The notes below the pieces were generated by a model. The model made no database searches, was not told the origin of the DNA, and saw nothing but the letters and a program-made list of their open reading frames with translations. 64,000 nt of DNA, from contig JAOVFP010000002.1 in NCBI GenBank assembly GCA_025738555.1, positions 5,146,001 through 5,210,000 on the forward strand, written 5' to 3'. The translations under genes were made by a program, and so were the position numbers. This DNA is from Cyathus striatus. Lineage: Eukaryota; Basidiomycota; Agaricomycetes; Agaricales; Nidulariaceae. Positions 24,690 to 35,950 of the stretch are shown here, in pieces; the first letter of the stretch is position 1; each line of letters begins with the position of its first letter.

Positions 24690-25665
24690 TATATCTGCAT
24701 TGGTGGCACTGTCTGCCCCGTGTAGTATCTGCGAAGCACTTATAAGCAGTGCATTGTTTGCATGCTATATAGCTAGATCTAGTTTCCTTGTTATTCATAT
24801 CTTACTAGCCTGCCTGTAAGTGAATCGCCATCGATTGGTATCCTGACTCAATATCTTGCTTTAGTCCATCGTAGGTGCATTATAGCATTACACCCCAGTG
24901 TCAGTATGGCTTATGCAGTGCACTGCTTACATGCTTTATAAGTCCTACTGGTCACGCAGGAATATATAACTGCATTGGTTATCTGATTTGCTGGTGCCCA
25001 GCAATGAGCACATCTTCCGACGTGAAGCCTGAATTAGGACATATGAGCAAACTGTAGCATATGCGCACCTTAAGCTTGAAGATCGAGTTTGGAAACACGT
25101 GAGTTCCCGAATGTTTCCCTTACCGACCTTACCTGATCTGCCGGAATGTCTTTAGCAGAAGTTCCAGCACTACTGTCGTCTCACAACCACATGAGTAGGT
25201 GGATGGATCCAGGGATTACTTTGGGATCAGGGTTGTATGACTTACGCAGCGCATTGTTTGCATGCTAAGTCGTACTTCCCCTAGTAAGGATGAGATCTAC
25301 GCCTTCCTCCCTCTTATTTCGGCCGCTATTGGTTTTTTCGGTCTCAAGATGCTGCTGGGATGCCCTTGAGCATTACTCTCCACCTACTAGGATTGTATGA
25401 CTTATGCAGCGCATTGTTTGCATGCTAAGTCGTACTTCCCTAGTAAGAATGAGATCTACGCTTTCCTCGGGCCGCTGTTGGTTTTTCGGTCTCAAGATGC
25501 TGCTTGGGGCGCTCTTGAGCTCTAGTCTCTACTTACAGGGATTGCATAACTTAGGCAGCGCACTGTTTGCATGCTAAGTCGTACTTCCCTAGTAAGGGTG
25601 AGATCTCACTCTTATTTCAGTCAGTATTGGTGATTCAGTCTCAAGATACTGCAAATTTGGATTAT
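24690..25665 (+). repeat. Dispersed ~1 kb repeat, copy 1, with five hairpin cores
   Basis: Homologous to 29,440-30,505. Shared landmarks in order: CTGCCCCGTGTAGTATCTG, AAGTGAATCGCCATCGATT, CAGTATGGCTTATGCAG, GAATGTCTTTAGC and GAGATCTACGCCTTCCT. Cores matching GCAGCGCATTGTTTGCATGC lie at about 24745, 24914, 25246, 25406 and 25555. It has no ORF of note. From 25,665 to 28,150 no gene was recognised; only short unconvincing ORFs. Confidence 0.75.
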
Positions 25666-28619
25666 CATGCAGGGTGATAGATCTAGAGCATTGCTCTCGT
25701 TGGAGAGGTGTCAATAGATCTAGAGGTCGCATGTTTTACATGTACAGGCTTAAGGCGTATTCCCCTTGTGATACATATGACCACGGATATAGTTATTCCT
25801 ACTAGCCAATCGTGCCTGCCGAATACAGAGCAAGTTATATATATCGCCAGCTCACCAATCCTCAGTAACTTCACTCTGCACCTTTGATCTTCGCATCCTC
25901 CCCGGCCTTTGCATCTCCCATGTGGCTACATCAACCCCACGTGTATGCCTCACTCCCAGCCCACCTACCCACCTATTACAACAGCCTCCTATGATATGTG
26001 TCATCTGCCGCACATTCAAGTACTAGTGCCATAATCGGTACCATTGCCGCTCACAAGGACTATGGAGGATGGTACCATCAACTTCTACCGTCTGCACCGT
26101 CTCTCTCCCGCCCAAAGTGCTCACCATGTAGTACTGACGGACTACTCCCTCTTCATCTTCACTGTTTACTGATTAATCCGTGAGCTACTTGAACACACGC
26201 ACGTCACTACACACGCACCATTCCTCCCGTACCCACGCATACTATAACTTCGTCTACCTATCCCACTAGCAGTCTCGTGTGATGTGCTATCCATCTACAA
26301 CATCACTACTGCGATCCTCGTCTCGACCACCACCATACTACAGAACCCCACAATTGTAGACTTTGATTTGAGCGCAAGACACGTCTTCATATCTGTTCGG
26401 ATGGGTGTTGGGACGTTTAACCTGAATAGGGCAGTGCACTGCGTAATACTCAATACAGCGAGCAAATTGCAGGGATATACTGAGCTGGTCACATTACCTG
26501 GACAGTGTATATCTCCTGACTCTACTTTCTGTGATACGAGATCCGCAAGTTAGGATGTGAGCGAAACTGTTGAACGGAACGTATTCGGCTGAAGATTTTA
26601 TGGTCTGGGTTCGAGTGGGCATTTTGAAAATGTATCAGGGACGTATACTTTCGATGGGGGAAGCCAGACTCTTTGAAAGCCGTGTTCGTGACAGTGAAAG
26701 TTGTAACTTGTGACCCTGGGGACTGAAATCTAGCTCGCGACGCCCCCAATGAAAGTCGCACGGCAGGCAGAATGTACCTCTCTATACTTCTGGTGGACTT
26801 TGCAACATCCAGCTTTAACACATTTTGTTCACGTGCAGGGGTATAGAGTTAGAGAAAGAGAAATAAGAGCTGGAAAAACTGAAGGAAGTGTACCATACTG
26901 AATATGAATTGCTGTAGTTTGGCATCTGGTCTTTCACCTTCGCTACATAGCAGCAGATCGCTGATGACCCTACATGTATCAAGTAGTTTGTTAAACATTC
27001 AATGTGTGTCGCGCAGTTGCCCTTCTCTGTGCAGCCATGCAATGAGTAGCTAGGAGAGTGAAGAATACTAGAGGAGGTACTATCATATTAATCCGAGCGA
27101 CTCCATTTTTACACAGCATTATAGTATGTGCAGCTTTTTGACTCCTCTGTAGCTAGTACATTAATGCGTCCGGTGACAGACTAGCAGGGAAGGAAGCAGA
27201 TCTGAGACATGCATGCACTTGAACGTGTTTGTCGGCATTCATCGACATTCCCCTGATGATTAAACAGGACCTCAGGAGATATTTCACTCTCCGACTGGCA
27301 CATCTATCAAGACGCTAGTACTCAACTGGTACTTGAACAAGTACTCAAGTGCTCACGCTCAAGAGTCGAACTAGTACTTACTTGAAATACATGAGGTTTT
27401 GTCGGTTCCTTCTCAACCTCTCAGGCACTTGCTTAGATCTATCAGTTAGAACACACAATCTGCATACCAGCAGTGGACTTTAACTTGCAGTTCCTCATGC
27501 ATGGTTGCACACCAAGCTCAACCATTACAATCTCATTCTCCCTCAACTTTTCGCTACCCTTCCTCAATGGCTCAAGCTACAGACCCCAAAGCATACCAAG
27601 GTCTACCATCCATATTTCTGTCCCATCATTTCTTCACAAATTGACAGTCAGGGATCATATCATCAAATTTGCTAGATATCCAGCTAGATTTCGCTACACC
27701 ACTAGCTAGGCTCTGGCATTGCTTTGAGAAGCGATGTATGTATCAATGTAGGTCCAATATTTTCTGGCTACCCATCATCCCTTAAGTTTGCCTTAACTAG
27801 GTGTTTGCACAAGTTATGAATTTGTTATCCTCTGCGCCTGGCTCAATAGAGCAATATTGCAACCACTGTTGTCTCTTTCACCTACTTTCAACTCTTACGC
27901 TGTTGCCTTCTGCAGTCTTCCACTCTTTTTATCAAACCATTCCTTTACTCCCTTTCCAGTGGCTTTGGCAATGGGCGGTGAGGATCCTGCGCTCGATTAA
28001 GTACTTTAAAAATTCACTTGGTTCATTTTTTTTTAAAGATTTTGGAAACGATGCTATTATTGTAGTCAGACATACACTAGCCATCATCTCAGCCTTTTTT
28101 CGCCTCTGGATTCGCTGAGTCTCCCAAAAGCACGGATGGGAAGATTGGTGGTTGGGCAGTGCTTTAGCATTGGAATTCCCATATTTCCTGCTATTCCTGG
28201 TATTTGACAATAGCGGTAAGGCTCAATGTGTGAATTGTGTATTAATACTGAAAATATCTGACAGCAATACCCAACCCTCAAGCGCTGGCAACAGCCCGAG
28301 TTGTCTTATACACCTCATGTCTGTGGTATGTCACTCGTGCACGATCTTTGTTCATTTCTAACCATGATGGAATGTAGGTTTATCAGGATCTCCATTGGTA
28401 CCCTCCTTATTCGCATTCTCACTCCGTGCTGTGTACGGACTGTGCAAATCTCGGTTATGCTGAGTTTCATATTGTTGGCTATTGGACAAATCATGCTGAA
28501 GAATGTATTCGGAAGTACAATGACGAATGGGATCATTGTATGGCCTTCATGGACAGGGATCGCACAATTATCCAGTACACGACAAACTAGTTTAATTCTA
28601 TCTTATAATTCGACTTCTA

Positions 28620-29218
28620 ATGGCAGTGATATTAGTTGACGCCCTTGCTGAAATATGGCTGGTTGTTATGCCAGCATATATCCTCTGGAATGTGCATCTT
28701 CCTAGGGGACAGCAGCTGCTGATAAGACTTTTGTTTGGATCTTCCATTTTAGCTGCCATTCCAGGAGTTGCTTGCAGGGTGTTCTTGACCAGGCAAAACA
28801 CCACCTGGATGGTAGTAATGGCACATCTCCAAGTATGTATCAGATAATCGACAGTTGTGACTGATACTTATTAGTGTTGATACTGCAGGTCTCAGTAGCA
28901 ATGATTGTTTGCAATGCAGTTGTGATTGGAACACATCTTTATATATCGTTCTTCAGGACAGGTGATAGTAGCGTTGAATCATCCGAGGAGAACTCAAACA
29001 CTGGTGGATCGTATTTTCAATCAGATTTGCTAGCAATAGATGCTGAACAAAGTATAAATTCGGAGCTGGATTGTGAGCTGACGATGTTTGGATTTTCAGA
29101 TGGAAATACCACTGGACAAGAAAGTATCTCAGTTTCAGGTTGTAGCTTACCAGATTATGGGCCATCGAGATCCTCATTTAACATGGCTTCAGAATGTAGA
29201 AAATCTGCTAACTTTTAA
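28620..29218 (+). CDS. Putative integral membrane protein (C-terminal part of a multi-exon gene)
   Basis: Two exons, 28620-28832 and 28889-29218, joined by a canonical GTATGT...CTGCAG intron that keeps the frame. The product has three hydrophobic segments (VDALAEIWLVVMPAYIL; LLIRLLFGSSILAAIPGVA; VSVAMIVCNAVVIGTHLYI) linked by a short basic loop (LPRGQ), then a hydrophilic Ser/Glu-rich tail of about 80 residues. This resembles the C-terminal half of seven-helix integral membrane proteins common in Agaricomycetes. More exons probably lie at 28,150-28,600, where GT-AG borders and plausible coding segments exist, but I could not fix a single model, and a stop near 28,590 may mean the gene is broken. 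Membrane topology is inferred from hydrophobicity by eye. Confidence 0.5.
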
Positions 29219-29439
29219 ATTTGATACTTACTACGTTACAACATTACTTAATATGAAATCGATTACTTATCAGTATTGCAACTGGGAATTTGGTACACGA
29301 ACTTGGGCTATATTTGGCAGAGCCGTCATGAACAAACAAATCAGTATCACCAAATAATTGTAACGTAGGACTGCCGCACTAGCTATTGGCTAGCCACCGC
29401 TGCTTGCAATTGCAGCTTGTTAAAAGCAACCAGAATATC

Positions 29440-30505
29440 AGCATTGCAATTGGCGGCATTGTCTGCCCCGTGTAGTATCTGAAAAGGGCTTAAGCAGCGC
29501 ATTGTTTGCATGCTATAGCTAGGGTCTCCTTGCAACTTGGATGTTATGACTGTCTCATAAGTGAATCGCCATCGATTAAGTTGTGTCCTGACCAAACACA
29601 TAGGTGCTCTATAGCATTACTTCCCAGCGTCAGTATGGCTTATGCAGCGCACTGCTTGCATGCTAAGTCCTACTGCGAGTAATGATCACGGGCGAAGGAT
29701 TTGCTGGCACTACTCGGAGAATGCAGAAGCACTATGTGTCCAGCAATGAGTGCATCCTGAAGGCCTGAAGCCAGAATTAGGATTTATGAGCGAGCTGTAG
29801 AGGGGATGACAGGCATATGCCTTGAAGGTCATGTTTAGAAACATGTGAGTTCTCGAATGTTTCCCCCACCGACCTGACCTGACCTGACCTGACCTGACCT
29901 GCTAGAATGTCTTTAGCGGAAGCTCCAGCACTACTGTCGACTCACAACCATGCGAGCAGGTGGACTCCAGGGACTGCTTTGGGACCTGCAAGTCCTGAAA
30001 CTTTAGGTGAGCAAACACCGATATCCTATAATGCTTCGTTATCCTCCAGCTTCCTAGCTGTAAAGCAATGCCATCCAGATATGCACACTTATGTGGATTG
30101 TATGACCTATGCAGCGCACTGCTTGCATGCCAAGCCACACCTCCCTAGTACGAACGAGATCTACGCCTTCCTCACTCTCACTTTGGCGGCTATTGGTTAC
30201 AGTCCCAAGATACTGCTTTGGATGCCCTGAGCAATAGTCTCCACTTATGAGGGTTGTATGACTTACACAGCGCATTGTCTGCATGCTAAGTTGTACTTCC
30301 CTAGTAAGAATGAGATCTATGCTTTCCTGGAGCCACTATTGGTTTTTTTTCAGTTTCAAGATACTGCTTGGGACGCCCATGAGCAGTAGTCTCCACTTAC
30401 GAGGATTGTATGACTTATGCAGCGCATTGTTTGCATGCTAAGTTGCACTTCCCTAGTAAGGACAAGATCTGCGCCTTCCTTGGGCCGCTATTGGTTTTTT
30501 CGATC
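29440..30505 (+). repeat. Dispersed ~1 kb repeat, copy 2, with five hairpin cores and GACCT microsatellite
   Basis: Counterpart of 24,690-25,665. Cores at about 29494, 29644, 30111, 30267 and 30419. A GACCT pentamer has expanded to about six units at 29,871-29,905, where copy 1 has only CCGACCTTACCTGATC. The repeat ends exactly where the GH7 fragment begins (about 30,505). Confidence 0.75.
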
Positions 30506-30508
30506 TAG

Positions 30509-31200
30509 CGGTAATTCTCAAGTTCATCACTACTGGTGCGAACGAGAACATTGGTTCCCCCTCCACCTTCTTAACTTGCCCACTGAGTATGAGGTTTTCA
30601 AGCTCCTGAACCAGGAGTTCACTTTTGACGCTGACCTTTCCAGCCTTCCTTGCGGTCTCAACGGAGCCCTCTACTTCTCTGATGTGGACTCTGGTTGTGG
30701 TATGGCATAGAACCCGGGCTGGTGCCAGTTGCTGCGACTCTTAGTACCCTCATGATATCAAGATCATTAATGGAGAAGTTAGTTTTCTGAATCCATACAT
30801 TCCTATAACCATGCTGACTTTTATGCTGTAGACTAACGATAAAGCATCTCACACACCCAGCCTAACGCTGGAACTGGTGCCTGGCCATGGGAGGCCAATC
30901 AAGACAAAGCTGCATTCACCGCCCACACTCGTACAGTCCAATGTCTCATGAAATACAGTGGTGCCAAATGTGCCATCTCCGACCCTCTATTTCTCACTTA
31001 ACAACAGCAGTACCACCGGAAACCTTTAGAAGATCGGCCGCTCATACATTCAGGATGACAAGGTTATTCAGAACCTGTGACCATGCATATCGCTGGAATG
31101 ACCACACTCCATTCTGTTACTGAGGACTTCTGTGATGCATAAAAGGCTTCCTTCAACGACACCTGCAACTTCCAGAATGCGGGTGGTTCATCGTTGCCTT
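30509..31200 (+). pseudogene. GH7 cellobiohydrolase pseudogene fragment
   Basis: Broken remnant of a family 7 glycoside hydrolase, a secreted cellulase. Recognisable pieces in three frames: [10 protein letters not shown] followed by [11 protein letters not shown] (30,590-30,680); a CDS...YPHDIKIINGE segment (30,735-30,775) with a TAG inside; NAGTG...WEAN...AAFTAHT...TVQC (30,862-30,935); and near the end IAGMTT...SVTEDFCDA...FNDTCNFQNAGG (31,090-31,190). The catalytic motif E-x-D-x2-E is damaged: only the last part (WEAN) remains, and the nucleophile region is deleted. The signal peptide and first part are absent because the dispersed repeat abuts at about 30,505. Several frameshifts and stops exclude function. 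Confidence 0.88.
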
Positions 31201-31949
31201 ATGCTCACTTTTTTGTGTGTCGTGAACTACGCTGAGTCGAGGTCAACTGTATTGCATATGGTGCCTTACCCACCTGTCCTGCGGTGTTTTGATGCATACA
31301 ATCCAATTTTGCTTGCTGTGCAACACCGCAGCATTCGATTTCTTGTATTCGAAATCTATCTCACCCGCTGAAAGATATCTGGCGAAGGGGTATGTATTAA
31401 TAATTGCCTGGGTGAATACTTGCTGGCCTGTTAACATAGGTGGTATGTCCACCACTTGCGCATAGGGTTAACAAAGGCGATCTAGCGGAACATCTGCTTT
31501 CCCAACGGCTGGAGGGTTGATGTTGCTCTCACGAAGAGTCTGCATACCGTCTGGTGATGGTCCTGTGTCGAAAGAAGCGCGATGTTTGTTGGAGAAAGGC
31601 TTGGACAACAACGGCGTGCACATACAAAGTGCGTTGGGCTCTCAGGCGCAACGATCTAACTTTCTCGTTATCTGTGACCTCCAACACAACACTTATTCAC
31701 TTTCTACTGCAATGGCTGCAATCCTGCTCTCCTGCTTTGCCACCCAGCGTGTTCGTACTCGCATTTCGCGTGCGGTGCGCCAATATCTGGTAGCCATCGA
31801 GATCCGCGTGCCAATCGTTGTCATCGAGTATGTTATTTCTTTTTCTCTTCTCCTTGTACTAACTCACTTTATGTGTAAGATCTGTTCACTACCGACGTGG
31901 CTACATCATCATGAAAGTGTCTCTTCTTGATAGCCACTATGGCCATTTC

Positions 31950-32269
31950 TGTTAGATATTCAGGGTTGCACAGCTTCTTTGACAGCTGTCACTTGTCACC
32001 TGTCATACTTGACAGTTCTGTGATTGACAGATACTTGATTGACAGATTGACAGCTGTCAGTTACCTTAGTTACAGGACCTTGGTTGGACTTTGGTAGATA
32101 CACCCAGTATATAAACACTCTGTAACTTGATAGTTGCTAACAAGTTTCCTCCTCATCTGTGTCTGTGTCTGTGTTTGTGTTTGAGTTCTTGCTCTCTTAT
32201 CACCCTCTTTGCTCCCTTATTACTCTCTATCCTCTCAACCACTCTCTTTATCCTTTGTTACTTCTGACA
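31950..32269 (+). repeat. 5' LTR of gag-only element, copy 1
   Basis: TG...CA bordered, 320 bp. It contains TGACAGCTGTCA palindromes and repeated ATTGACAGAT words upstream of the TATA-like box. It contains no CG dinucleotide. Confidence 0.95.
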
Positions 32270-32441
32270 GGTTATGGGCCCCGCCTTTTAATCTTTGCCA
32301 CAACATATCACCACTGCTACTCACTACTCTACACCATACCATTCTTTCCATTTGTCTGTTTTGGTTATTCCATTTCAGTTCAAACCACTTGTCCCTCATT
32401 TGTTTTAGCAATCCCATTATCACTCCACCTCATCATTCACC

Positions 32442-33512
32442 ATGTCTATCAACCCTGCTGCTACAATCATCTATGCTTCTGTCCCTACCCTCACTTCAAC
32501 TAACTGGCATGAATGGGCCACATCCATGGGCATGTTCTTCAGAGCTGCTGGTGTTCAGGGGATTTCATTTGGTTCCTCTCCCAAGGAGGATGATAAAGCT
32601 GCTTTGGAGAAGTGGCTGTCTCTTGATGGGCAGATGATTGCCTTCATTTTTGCCAAGGTTCATACTGATTATCAGTACCTTGTTAGGGATCTAGATTCTG
32701 GCAAGGCAGCTTGGGCTGCACTCAAGGGTCATTTTCAGAAGTCTACCATTGGCCATAGGATGCAGTATAGGAAGGAGTTTCACAGGGTTCCTCATGACAT
32801 CACCAAACCCATTGACTTCTTTATTCAGTCTGTTGTTGCAGCTTCCAAGAAGCTTTCAGCCTTAGGCTGCACTGTTGATGACACTGAAGTCATTGATGTC
32901 ATTCTCATCAATCTGGATGAGTCCTTCCATACCACTAGGAATGCTATTCTTGCCAGGAAGGATGAACTTACTTTGGAGGATTTGAAGGTCTTGCTCCAGT
33001 CTGCCACTTCTGCAGATGTGGACCACACTTCCACTTCCCTTTCTCCCATTTCTGGACTTGCTGCTTCTGCTCAGAGGAAGCATGCTTTTGGTGGATTTAC
33101 AGGTTCTGGTCATGGTCATTCAGATTCTGGCTATGGTCATTCAGGTTCAGGTCATGGTTATACAGGTCATAGGTCTCAGGGACATACAGGGTCATCAGGA
33201 TTAGGTGGGAGTCCTACTCCAGTGGATTCCAAGGGTTTTAGATGGTGCAATCCCACCAATGAAGGTGCTTGTCATAGGTGTGGAAGAACTGGTCATATTG
33301 CTGCTAGGTGCATGTATAACATGCCTCAGGAAGTCAAGGATTGGATTATGTCCAACTCTTCTCATAATAGATCCATGCAGCAGGCCAACTCTGCTTACCA
33401 TTTTCTCTCTTCCCCTATTCACTCTCCAAAGAATTCTCCACCTCCCTCTCTTTATATCTCTGCCTCTGCTGCCAGAACTCAAGATGGTCTCCCTTTCCAC
33501 ATTGTGATTTGA
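32442..33512 (+). CDS. Copia-type Gag protein, copy 1
   Basis: Intact 356-residue Gag from ATG at 32442. The N-terminal two thirds is a copia-type gag (UBN2-like) capsid domain with the typical NWHEWATSM start region and an I-D-F-F-I-Q-S segment. A Gly/Ser/His-rich linker follows, then a CCHC zinc knuckle CHRCGRTGHIAARC, then a Pro/Ser-rich tail. Gag should bind the element's RNA and form particles. All 15 arginines use AGA or AGG and the coding sequence has no CG dinucleotide. No pol follows before the 3' LTR at 33585. Confidence 0.93.
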   Translation: MSINPAATIIYASVPTLTSTNWHEWATSMGMFFRAAGVQGISFGSSPKEDDKAALEKWLSLDGQMIAFIFAKVHTDYQYLVRDLDSGKAAWAALKGHFQKSTIGHRMQYRKEFHRVPHDITKPIDFFIQSVVAASKKLSALGCTVDDTEVIDVILINLDESFHTTRNAILARKDELTLEDLKVLLQSATSADVDHTSTSLSPISGLAASAQRKHAFGGFTGSGHGHSDSGYGHSGSGHGYTGHRSQGHTGSSGLGGSPTPVDSKGFRWCNPTNEGACHRCGRTGHIAARCMYNMPQEVKDWIMSNSSHNRSMQQANSAYHFLSSPIHSPKNSPPPSLYISASAARTQDGLPFHIVI

Positions 33513-33584
33513 TGGACTTTGGATTCTATGGACTTATGTTGGATTAGGTGGGAGTTTGGTTGTACTAGCTGTGCAAGGTGGGAG

Positions 33585-33904
33585 TGTTAGATATTCAGGG
33601 TTGCACAGCTTCTTTGACAGCTGTCACTTGTCACCTGTCATACTTGACAGTTCTGTGATTGACAGATACTTGATTGACAGATTGACAGCTGTCAGTTACC
33701 TTAGTTACAGGACCTTGGTTGGACTTTGGTAGATACACCCAGTATATAAACACTCTGTAACTTGATAGTTGCTAACAAGTTTCCTCCTCATCTGTGTCTG
33801 TGTCTGTGTTTGTGTTTGAGTTCTTGCTCTCTTATCACCCTCTTTGCTCCCTTATTACTCTCTATCCTCTCAACCACTCTCTATATCCTTTGTTACTTCT
33901 GACA
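33585..33904 (+). repeat. 3' LTR of gag-only element, copy 1
   Basis: 320 bp, matches the 5' LTR except one T/A difference near its end (CTCTTTATCC versus CTCTATATCC). Confidence 0.95.
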
Positions 33905-33909
33905 ATTTC

Positions 33910-35437
33910 AGCACGATTCGAATCTATGCGTGATAGTGTTGGGGTGAGTGTTACCTCTATTGAGCCTTCTTTTAATTACCGCTGACTTGGATCTAGAGCT
34001 GTTTAATTCTAGGTCTTGTAGCTGGACGTTTAACAAAAACAATGTCATTACATGTAGTAGTATAGTATTACTACATATAACTCTTTTTGTGTTTTTGTTT
34101 TTGTTTCTATGGCTTGTGCAGATGGCTCTAGCAAATATTCTTCGACAGCATATGAGCCACCACTGCTTCGTTTGCAGCACTGGTGTTATATTCCTTCTGG
34201 GCATCCTGGTCAGTTTTTTTGCACATTACTCTTTCATAATTGTCGCTAATATTCCCTCCTCTCGTGTAGGATTACGATGACGGGCGACACTTTGTGATGA
34301 AATCAAGAGCGTATGTGGTTAGCATCCCTTCAGCGGGACCTGGGACTTCATGCCACAACTACAAATAGCATCAACTCGGAGTACCTTGGATATATTCTCC
34401 ATATTGATCCAACTGGTCAGCTCTTGCTTATCAGTACCCATTCGAGGTGCCTCAGTACAGCACTTCAAGTCCTCAGTACGTCCCTCTGGCGATCACGTCG
34501 AAACCGCTCTAGATCATTTGAATCGATGGTCTCTATCGGCAGAGTGGCTTTTGGTCTCTGTGGCTCAACCTCAGTGCCTTGGGGTGCAATGTGTTTGTTT
34601 ACCACCGCAACGCAACTGAAAGGCCTCTTACTCAGCAGGGGCAGCCTTCGAATGGCATTGCTGCTCTACACTATCTAGTACTTGGGGTGTAGCTGTGGGC
34701 ATTCGGGGGAAGATATAGGGACGAGATTCGAAGGGAGAATGAGGTGGGAGGTGTTAGATATGTCTGTGGGGCTACAGTAGTCCGAGATTGCCAATGTAGT
34801 GCGCTGGTTTCATGGCAGAGAAAGGCAGTACGCTCTCATTGTTGATTTGGTTGTGGCACATGCGCTGACATGGTTTTTTGTTAATCTTAGGATGTCGTAT
34901 AGTAGGTCAGATATTATTGACCCTACGCCTCTATACTCAATTGACGATGGTTACTATCAGAGTATGTGCACCTCCGGCCTGTTCAGTGATTACTATTAAT
35001 GGCCACCCAACTTTCATCACCAGTTGAGATCCATCCAATGAGAAATGCAACGTCGAAATCCAACTCTTCTACATGGTGAGAAGGTCATGAAGCCACCGCG
35101 CTGCCTGGGTGCAGGACCCCAAGTCAAGAACGACGACATGGTACTTGGCCCCATGCCTTGTCGCCATATGCAGGTCCAGCTTCTTTAGTTGGTCATCAAA
35201 CTGGTTCGTGCTTGCTGCTATCGGTGGCTGATGTCTCTAACGCTTTGCTTCTCTAGTCCCCCAAGTTCGATTGGCAAAGTAAACTGTTCTTAGAGATGCC
35301 AAGGTACACGATGAGTATTACTTCTTGGGGATCGTGCCAAGTCCCTTGTGGGCCGCTGCCATGAGATTTTGAACGTGAATAAGACTGGTCAAGCGCTGCA
35401 GTCCCACTTTGTCGGCTGTTCTCGCTCTGTCCGTTGC
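33910..35437. other. Region between the gag-only elements; possible exon relics only
   Basis: No recognised gene. Removing element 1 joins 31,949 to 33,910 in a frame reading SLLDSHYGHF then STIRIYA and a stop, so the element may have landed in an exon. Candidate GT-AG introns occur at about 31,831-31,880 and 34,207-34,269. Nothing here matches a family I know. Confidence 0.35.
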
Positions 35438-35442
35438 CCCAG

Positions 35443-35797
35443 TGTTAGATATTCTGGGTTGCACAGCTTCTTTGACAGCTGTCACTTGTCATCTGTCATA
35501 CTTGACAGTTCTGTGATTGACAGATCCTTGATTGACAGATATGTGATTGACAGATATGTGATTGACAGATTGACAGCTGTCTGTTACCTTAGTTACATGG
35601 ACCTTGGTTGGGACTTTGGTAGACACACTCACTATATAAACACTCTGTAACTTGGTAGTAGTTAACAAGCTTTCCTCCCCATTTTGTGTCTGTGTCTGTG
35701 TCTGTGTTTGAGTCCTTGCTCTTTTATCACCCTCTCTTTGCTCCATATCACTCTCATTCTTCTCAATTACCCTCTCTATCCTTTGTTACTTCTCACA
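35443..35797 (+). repeat. 5' LTR of gag-only element, copy 2
   Basis: 355 bp, TG...CA, ends ACTTCTCACA. A TATATAAAC box sits near 35,633. Extra tandem ATTGACAGAT units set it apart from the copy 1 LTR. Confidence 0.95.
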
Positions 35798-35950
35798 GGT
35801 TATGGGCCCCGCCTTTTAATCTTTGCCACAACATATTACCACTGCTACTTCACCCACTTCATCACTCCCCCTCTTTCAAGCATAAACTTACGCTGTCTGG
35901 GATTTTACTGACAGTGCCAATCCCATCATCACTCCATCTCATCATTCACC

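Larger units (their letters stand above)
31945..33909 (+). mobile_element. Gag-only LTR retrotransposon (TR-GAG type), copy 1, with TSD ATTTC
   Basis: LTRs 31950-32269 and 33585-33904 are 320 bp each, begin TGTTAG and end TGACA, and differ at one base that I can see. Target duplication ATTTC flanks them (31945-31949, 33905-33909). Primer site GGTTATGGGCCCCGCC follows the 5' LTR directly at 32270; it matches the anticodon-loop half of initiator tRNA-Met, as used by Drosophila copia. A purine-rich tract (AAGGTGGGAG) precedes the 3' LTR. A TATATAAAC box lies in the LTR near 32,108. The interior holds only gag and no pol, so it must depend on an autonomous copia-type partner. Confidence 0.95.

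Noticed and set aside
29871..29905. GACCT pentamer repeat as possible telomere-like sequence
   Set aside because: Too short, internal, and simply expanded from a shorter version seen in the sister repeat at 25.1 kb.
32270..33584. Hidden pol gene in the gag-only elements
   Set aside because: Only about 70 bp separate the gag stop from the 3' LTR in copy 1 and about 90 bp in copy 2; no RT or integrase motif in any frame.
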